DNA from: Comamonadaceae bacterium
GTDB taxonomy: Bacteria > Pseudomonadota > Gammaproteobacteria > Burkholderiales > Burkholderiaceae_C
Reading direction: 5' to 3'
DNA: 34,339 bases
NCBI GenBank assembly: GCA_947464995.1
Contig: CANHZG010000006.1
Location: 1-34,339, forward strand
Shown here one piece after another: positions 28,756 through 34,339 of this stretch (position 1 is its first letter; each line of letters begins with the position of its first letter). The notes beneath the pieces were generated by a model, which was not told the DNA's origin, made no database searches, and was given only the letters and a program-made list of their open reading frames with translations. The position numbers and the translations under genes were made by a program.

Positions 28756-28798
28756 CACTAGAGGGCCACAATGGCCCCACCCACAGGAGAGTTTGCCG

Positions 28799-31519
28799 AT
28801 GTTGACATTTCGCGAAGGCCAGGCACCGGCCACCACCATTCGCCGCGGGGACTACATGCCCCCGGCGTTCTGGATAGACACCGTGGCCCTGGCGTTTGAC
28901 CTGGACCCGGCCAAAACCCGCGTGCTGAACAAAATGACGGTCCGCCGCAATCCCGACGTGCCCGTGCAAGCGCTGCGTCTGGACGGCGAAGAGCTCAATC
29001 TCGCGCGCGTGCTGGTCAATGGCGCTGGCACATCCTTCAAGATGGACGGTGACAAACTGGTGCTGGAGAACCTGCCCGAGGGCAATGCACCCTTTGCGCT
29101 GGAGATATTTACCACCTGCGCGCCCATCAAAAACACCAAGCTCATGGGCTTGTACGTCAGCAACGACTCGTTTTTCACCCAGTGCGAGGCCGAAGGCTTC
29201 AGGCGCATCACCTACTTTCTGGACCGCCCGGACGTGATGGCCAGTTACACGGTGACCTTACGCGCTGACAAAGCGGCCTACCCGGTGCTGTTGTCCAACG
29301 GCAACCTGGTCGAGCAAGGCGATCTGGACGACGGGCGCCACTATGCCACCTGGGTCGATCCACACAAAAAACCGGCCTATCTATTTGCATTGGTCGCCGG
29401 GCAATTGGTGTGCCGCGAACAACGCATCAACTCGCTGGCGGGCAAAGAGCATTTGCTGCAGGTGTATGTGCGCCCGGGCGATCTGGACAAAACCGAGCAC
29501 GCCATGAACTCGCTCATGGCCTCGGTGGCCTGGGACGAAGCCCGTTTTGGCCTGCCGCTGGACCTGGAGCGCTTCATGATCGTTGCCACCAGCGACTTCA
29601 ATATGGGCGCCATGGAGAACAAGGGCCTCAACATCTTCAACACCAAGTACGTGTTGGCCAACCCGGCCACCGCCACCGATGTGGACTACGCCAACATCGA
29701 GAGCGTGGTCGGCCACGAATACTTCCACAACTGGACCGGCAACCGCATCACCTGCCGCGACTGGTTCCAGCTCAGTCTCAAAGAAGGCCTGACGGTGTTC
29801 CGCGACCAGGAATTCAGCCAGGACCTGTGCGCCGAGCCCTCGGCGCGCGCCGTCAAGCGCATCGAAGACGTGCGCGTGCTGCGCACCGCCCAGTTCCCCG
29901 AAGACGCCGGCCCCATGGCCCACCCGGTGCGGCCTGACAGCTATGTGGAAATCAACAACTTCTACACCGTCACCATCTACGAAAAAGGCGCCGAGGTGGT
30001 GCGCATGATGCAAACCCTGGCGGCCCAGGGTGACGAGGCCAATGGCCGCGCCGAGTTTGCGCGCGGTATGAATCTGTATTTCGAGCGCTTTGACGGCCAA
30101 GCGGTCACCTGCGACGACTTTGCCCAGGCCATTGCCGACGCCAACCCCGACTCGGCGCTGGCGCGCCTACTGCCCCAGTTCAAGCGCTGGTACAGCCAGG
30201 CGGGCACTCCGCACCTGACCGCTGGCGGCCAGTACGACGCCGCCGCGCAGACCTACACCCTCACCCTCATGCAAAACTGCGCCCCCACGCCGGGCCACGA
30301 ACCCAAGGCACCTTTCGTGATCCCGGTGCGCTTGGGCCTGGTGGGCCTGCAGTCGGGTGTGGCGCTGCCCATGCAAAGCCAGGCAGATGCCCCGGCCAGC
30401 AGCGGCCACCTGCTGGTGATGACCGAGCAAAACCAGTCCATCACCTTCTACAACGTGCCGGAGGAGCCGGTGCCTTCCATTTTGCGCGGGTTCTCCGCAC
30501 CGGTGGTACTGGACTTTGACTACAGCGATGCGCAGTTGCTAGCCCTGCTGGCGCACGACAGCGACCCTTTTAACCAGTGGGAAGCGGGCCAACGCCTGCT
30601 GCTGCGCTGCGCCATGGGCGCACTACAGTCCGAGCACCCGCTCGACCAGGTGCTGGACGCGACCTTGCTGGGCGCGCTGCGCGATGTGCTGCGCCACCCG
30701 ACGCTTGACGCGGCCTTCAAAGAGCTGGTGCTGACGCTGCCATCCGAGGTGTACATCGCCGAACAACTCGCTGTGGTGGACCCGCAGCGCATCCATGCAG
30801 TGCGCGAGGCCATGCGCATGCAAGTAGCCAACGCCCTGCACGCCGATTGGCAATGGGCCTACACCGCGCACCAAGACACCGGGGGCTTTCGCCCCGACGC
30901 AGCCGCTGCCGGGCGTCGGGCCTTGGCTGGGCAAGCCCTGGCTTATCTGTGCCTAGGCGCCACTGCCTCAGGTGACACGGAGTGGCCGGGCAAAGCCCTG
31001 CAACGCTTTAAAGATGCGGGCAATATGACCGATCGCGCCAATGCGCTGCAAGCGCTCGTGAGTAGCGGCCACGCACTGGCAACGGCGGCGCTGACGCGGT
31101 TTCACGCCATGTTTAAGGATGAAGCGCTGGTATTGGACAAATGGTTCGGTATGCAAGCGGGCGCCTGCGACCGTGGCGGAAACGTGCTGCGCGAGGTACG
31201 ACAACTCCTCGAGCACCCAGACTTCAATATCCGCAACCCCAACCGGGCGCGCAGCGTGATCTTCAGCTATTGCAGCGCGAACCCTGCTGCCTTCCACCGC
31301 GCCGATGCGGCGGGCTATGTGTTCTGGAGCCAGCAGGTGCTTGCGCTCGACGCCTTCAACCCGCAGGTGGCGGCGCGTCTGGCACGCGCCTTGGACCGAT
31401 GGAGCCGCTTGGCCGAACCCTACCGCAGCGGTGCGCGTGAGGCGCTGCAACGCGTGGCGGACAAAACCGACTTGAGTAACGATGTCCGCGAAGTGATAGA
31501 CCGCGCGCTGGCCGAATAA
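28799..31519 (+). CDS. pepN: Aminopeptidase N (M1 family)
   Basis: [49 protein letters not shown] and [37 protein letters not shown] (HExxH-18-E). ORF track start 28544 overlaps prfB; ATG at 28799 is likely. Confidence 0.97.
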   Translation: MLTFREGQAPATTIRRGDYMPPAFWIDTVALAFDLDPAKTRVLNKMTVRRNPDVPVQALRLDGEELNLARVLVNGAGTSFKMDGDKLVLENLPEGNAPFALEIFTTCAPIKNTKLMGLYVSNDSFFTQCEAEGFRRITYFLDRPDVMASYTVTLRADKAAYPVLLSNGNLVEQGDLDDGRHYATWVDPHKKPAYLFALVAGQLVCREQRINSLAGKEHLLQVYVRPGDLDKTEHAMNSLMASVAWDEARFGLPLDLERFMIVATSDFNMGAMENKGLNIFNTKYVLANPATATDVDYANIESVVGHEYFHNWTGNRITCRDWFQLSLKEGLTVFRDQEFSQDLCAEPSARAVKRIEDVRVLRTAQFPEDAGPMAHPVRPDSYVEINNFYTVTIYEKGAEVVRMMQTLAAQGDEANGRAEFARGMNLYFERFDGQAVTCDDFAQAIADANPDSALARLLPQFKRWYSQAGTPHLTAGGQYDAAAQTYTLTLMQNCAPTPGHEPKAPFVIPVRLGLVGLQSGVALPMQSQADAPASSGHLLVMTEQNQSITFYNVPEEPVPSILRGFSAPVVLDFDYSDAQLLALLAHDSDPFNQWEAGQRLLLRCAMGALQSEHPLDQVLDATLLGALRDVLRHPTLDAAFKELVLTLPSEVYIAEQLAVVDPQRIHAVREAMRMQVANALHADWQWAYTAHQDTGGFRPDAAAAGRRALAGQALAYLCLGATASGDTEWPGKALQRFKDAGNMTDRANALQALVSSGHALATAALTRFHAMFKDEALVLDKWFGMQAGACDRGGNVLREVRQLLEHPDFNIRNPNRARSVIFSYCSANPAAFHRADAAGYVFWSQQVLALDAFNPQVAARLARALDRWSRLAEPYRSGAREALQRVADKTDLSNDVREVIDRALAE

Positions 31520-31539
31520 GCAACCTGGAGGCAATTCTT

Positions 31540-32556
31540 ATGTCCAAGCAAATTTCTCTGACCCGGTACCTGGTCGAGCAGCAACGCGCCGAGGGCTCCA
31601 TTCCAGCCCAACTGCGTCTGCTCATCGAGGTAGTGGCGCGCGCTTGCAAGAGCATCAGCCACGCGGTCAACAAAGGCGCTCTGGGCGGCGTGCTGGGTGC
31701 GGCGCAAACCGAGAACGTGCAGGGTGAGATCCAGAAAAAGCTCGACATCATTGCCAACGAAGTGCTGATCGAAGCCAATGAATGGGGCGGCCACCTGGCG
31801 GCCATGGCCAGCGAGGAGATGGAAGACATCTACGTGGTGCCCAACCGCTATCCGCAGGGCGAATACCTGCTGCTGTTTGACCCGCTGGACGGCTCGAGCA
31901 ATATCGACGTCAACGTCAGCATCGGAACCATTTTTAGCGTGCTGCGCAAGCCCGAGGGACACGATGTGGTAGAGGGCGATTTTTTACAGGCTGGCAGCCA
32001 GCAAGTGGCCGCAGGCTACTGCGTCTACGGACCTCAAACGACGCTGGTGCTTACCGTGGGGCATGGTGTGGCGGTGTTTACCCTGGACCGCGAGCAGGGC
32101 TCGTTTGTACTGACACAAGAACACGTCCAAGTGCCTGAGGATACGCAGGAATTTGCCATCAATATGAGCAATATGCGCCACTGGGACGCACCCACCCGGC
32201 GCTACATCGACGAATGCCTGCAGGGTAAGGACGGCCCACGCGGCAAGAACTTCAATATGCGCTGGGTCGCCAGCATGGTGGCTGACGTGCACCGCATCCT
32301 GACGCGCGGCGGCGTCTTCATGTACCCCTGGGACCAACGCGAGCCCAGTAAGCCCGGCAAACTGCGCCTGATGTACGAGGCCAACCCGATGTCATGGCTG
32401 ATTGAGCAAGCCGGTGGCGCCTCCACCAACGGCCACCAGCGCATTTTGGACATTGCGCCGACTCAACTTCATCAGCGCGTTAGCGTCGTTTTGGGTTCCA
32501 AAAACGAGGTCGAGCGGGTGACACGCTATTACGCCGAAGCAGCCAAATCGCCTTAA
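31540..32556 (+). CDS. fbp: Fructose-1,6-bisphosphatase class 1
   Basis: [28 protein letters not shown]...[28 protein letters not shown]...[25 protein letters not shown]. Confidence 0.97.
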   Translation: MSKQISLTRYLVEQQRAEGSIPAQLRLLIEVVARACKSISHAVNKGALGGVLGAAQTENVQGEIQKKLDIIANEVLIEANEWGGHLAAMASEEMEDIYVVPNRYPQGEYLLLFDPLDGSSNIDVNVSIGTIFSVLRKPEGHDVVEGDFLQAGSQQVAAGYCVYGPQTTLVLTVGHGVAVFTLDREQGSFVLTQEHVQVPEDTQEFAINMSNMRHWDAPTRRYIDECLQGKDGPRGKNFNMRWVASMVADVHRILTRGGVFMYPWDQREPSKPGKLRLMYEANPMSWLIEQAGGASTNGHQRILDIAPTQLHQRVSVVLGSKNEVERVTRYYAEAAKSP

Positions 32557-32576
32557 GAGCACAGGCAGCCACTGGC

Positions 32577-32582
32577 TATAAT
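32577..32582 (+). promoter_or_regulatory. Putative -10 box for tRNA-Thr
   Basis: ACTGGCTATAATTCC, consensus TATAAT 11 nt before the tRNA. Weak -35 TTAAGA (4/6) 18 bp upstream over the fbp stop. Confidence 0.55.
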
Positions 32583-32593
32583 TCCAGCAGTGC

Positions 32594-32669
32594 GCCGGTG
32601 TAGCTCAGTCGGTAGAGCAGCTCATTCGTAATGAGAAGGTCGGGTGTTCGATTCATCTCTCCGGCACCA
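32594..32669 (+). tRNA. tRNA-Thr(CGT)
   Basis: GCCGGTGTAGCTCAGTCGGTAGAGCAGCTCATTCGTAATGAGAAGGTCGGGTGTTCGATTCATCTCTCCGGCACCA; anticodon loop TTCGTAA, encoded CCA. Confidence 0.94.
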
Positions 32670-32680
32670 AAACCATTCAG

Positions 32681-32716
32681 GGTCTACCGCTATGCAAATA
32701 GCCGTAGACCTTTTCT
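32681..32716 (+). terminator. Rho-independent terminator of tRNA-Thr
   Basis: GGTCTAC-c-GCTAT-gcaa-ATAGC-c-GTAGACC followed by ttttct. Confidence 0.85.
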
Positions 32717-32767
32717 ATTGGCGGCATGTCGGCGGCCCCACCCCGTTGACTTTTTGAAAGGCTTCGC

Positions 32768-33652
32768 ATGACAGATTCAAGCGCGTACGTACCACCCAAG
32801 GTTTGGACGTGGAACAAGGCCAATGGCGGGCGTTTTGCCAATATCAATCGTCCGGTGGCTGGTGCCACGCACGAGCAAGCACTGCCGCATGGCAAACACC
32901 CGCTGCAGTTGTATTCGCTGGGCACGCCTAACGGCGTCAAAGTCACCGTCATGCTGGAGGAGTTGCTGGCGCTGGGGCACCATGGCGCGGAATACGACGC
33001 CTGGCTGATTCGTATCAACGAGGGGCAGCAGTTTGGCAGTGGTTTTGTGGAAGTTAACCCCAACTCCAAGATTCCCGCGCTCATGGACTTCAGCGGCCCC
33101 CAACCGGTGCGCATTTTTGAGTCGGGCGCGATTTTGGTCTACCTGGCCGAAAAATTTGGCTGCTTGTTGCCAACCGAGCCCGCCCTTCGCGCCGAATGCA
33201 TGTCCTGGCTGTTCTGGCAAATGGGCAGCGCGCCCTACCTGGGTGGCGGCTTTGGACACTTTTACGCCTATGCGCCCATCAAAATCGAATACGCAATCGA
33301 CCGCTTTGCGATGGAGGTTAAACGCCAGTTGGACGTGCTCAACCGCCGCCTGGAACACAGCCGCTACATTGCAGGGGACGACTACACCATTGCCGACATC
33401 GCCATTTGGCCCTGGTACGGCGGCATGGCCAAGGGCCAGATGTACGAAGGCGGTGAATTTTTGCAGGTACAGGAATACACGCACGTGATCCGTTGGGCTG
33501 ACGAAATCGCCAAACGTCCGGCCGTGCGCCGGGGCCGTATGGTCAACCGGGTTATGGGGCCGCTGGAGAACCAGCTGCACGAGCGCCACGACGCCAGCGA
33601 CTTCGACACCCAAACCCAAGACAAACTGCAAGCACCCACAGCAAGCAAGTAG
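32768..33652 (+). CDS. yghU: Glutathione-dependent disulfide-bond oxidoreductase (YghU-like GST)
   Basis: YVPPKVWTWNKANGGRFANINRPVAGATHEQALPHGKHPLQLYSLGTPNGVKVTVMLEELL...NPNSKIPALMD; C-terminal GST helical domain DDYTIADIAIWPWYG. Confidence 0.93.
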   Translation: MTDSSAYVPPKVWTWNKANGGRFANINRPVAGATHEQALPHGKHPLQLYSLGTPNGVKVTVMLEELLALGHHGAEYDAWLIRINEGQQFGSGFVEVNPNSKIPALMDFSGPQPVRIFESGAILVYLAEKFGCLLPTEPALRAECMSWLFWQMGSAPYLGGGFGHFYAYAPIKIEYAIDRFAMEVKRQLDVLNRRLEHSRYIAGDDYTIADIAIWPWYGGMAKGQMYEGGEFLQVQEYTHVIRWADEIAKRPAVRRGRMVNRVMGPLENQLHERHDASDFDTQTQDKLQAPTASK

Positions 33653-33734
33653 GCACGCGCACTGCGAAGCGGTCCCATCGGGCAGCACGCCAACACCCGG
33701 CGTGGCGTCCAATGTGATGTTTGGCCGTCGCTGG

Positions 33735-33767
33735 CCTGCGCAAGAGACCAAGGGCCCCAAGCGCAGG
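33735..33767. repeat. Inverted repeat between yghU and the phasin gene, possible bidirectional transcription end
   Basis: CCTGCGC...GCGCAGG (7-bp perfect arms, inner GGGCCC). No T tract seen. Confidence 0.35.
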
Positions 33768-33778
33768 TTGCACTGCGA

Positions 33779-34261
33779 TTAACGCGCCTTTTTGGCCTTG
33801 GCAGCGGGCGACACGGAAGCAACCATCGAAGCGCCTTTTTCCATGGCGGACTCGATCGCGCTTTCGGCGCTCGATGCGGCGGCCTTGAGATTCTTGACCA
33901 CAGCGGCAAAGACTTCGGGTTGGGGTTGGACTTTTTCAACAGCGTCAACGGTGCTGTGGAACTGGCCAAAGCTCAGCGACGTTGATTCCTTGAGATTCTT
34001 GGCAAACATGGCCATGCCAGCTTCGGCAGACTCTTTCATGATTTCGAAGGCTGCTTGGGGGTCTTTAATGCCCTTGATGGACTCCATGGTCCCAGTGATC
34101 GCGCTTTGGGCTTCTGCAGCCTGCTTTTGGGCTAAATCAGCCCAAGCCTTCAGCTTGTCTTGGGCGGGTTTGATGGCATCTTGCACAGCTGCGGGATTGA
34201 ACTGGGGGGCAGCTTCCGACATGGTTTTGGCGATGGCTTCGAAGGGGGTGTTTTTGAACAT
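33779..34261 (-). CDS. Phasin family (PHA granule-associated) protein
   Basis: MFKNTPFEAIAKTMSEAAPQFNPAAVQDAIKPAQDKLKAWADLAQKQAAEAQSAITGTMESIKG...ESTSLSFGQFHSTVDAVEKVQ, Ala/Lys-rich C-terminus. ATG at 34261. Confidence 0.85.
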   Translation of the reverse strand: MFKNTPFEAIAKTMSEAAPQFNPAAVQDAIKPAQDKLKAWADLAQKQAAEAQSAITGTMESIKGIKDPQAAFEIMKESAEAGMAMFAKNLKESTSLSFGQFHSTVDAVEKVQPQPEVFAAVVKNLKAAASSAESAIESAMEKGASMVASVSPAAKAKKAR

Positions 34262-34339
34262 GGTGGTCCTTGGTAAAAAAATGTTGCAGTGCAGCAATTA
34301 TGCGCCAAACAGGTAACCAATGCCTCTTTTTAAGAAAAA

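Noticed and set aside
28768-28782. Hairpin GGGCCA-caa-TGGCCC between prfB and pepN
   Set aside because: Short stem without a T tract; could be chance, so not called a terminator.
28544-28798. N-terminal extension of pepN overlapping prfB
   Set aside because: An artefact of the open frame inside prfB; PepN-like sequence begins at ATG28799.
27778-28839. 353-aa minus-strand ORF opposite prfB
   Set aside because: Shadow of the RF2 coding frame; low-complexity Val/Ala/His-rich translation with no domain signature.
32777-33760. 327-aa minus-strand ORF opposite yghU
   Set aside because: Antisense shadow ORF; the yghU frame has clear GST-family motifs.

Overview
The window is about 34 kb of a beta-proteobacterial chromosome, probably Comamonadaceae (inferred from gene content and composition; not searched). 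Most of it is housekeeping. The minus strand carries a folC - SPOR - cvpA - purF - metZ - gltX - tRNA-Ala/Glu/Asp block. Other recognisable genes are ppnP, argG, murB, yajQ, plsY, ybaK, prfB, pepN, fbp, tRNA-Thr, yghU and a phasin gene. Accessory or less routine content: (i) the 3' end of a 2Fe-2S subunit followed by a molybdenum hydroxylase fused to a tri-haem cytochrome c (NicB-like), next to a MarR regulator and a divergent AmiC-like binding protein with no visible signal peptide, with a near-perfect 18-bp palindrome in the divergent promoter; (ii) a HipBA-type toxin-antitoxin pair behind an AT-rich region with several palindromes; (iii) an orphan hybrid histidine kinase; (iv) a two-gene YeeE/YedE-like transporter. 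prfB has the RF2 programmed +1 frameshift site, so the ORF track misses its 5' end. I do not see a clearly undescribed system. The best leads are the Mo-hydroxylase/MarR/binding-protein locus and the hipBA locus. All family calls come from reading motifs by eye; no database search was run.
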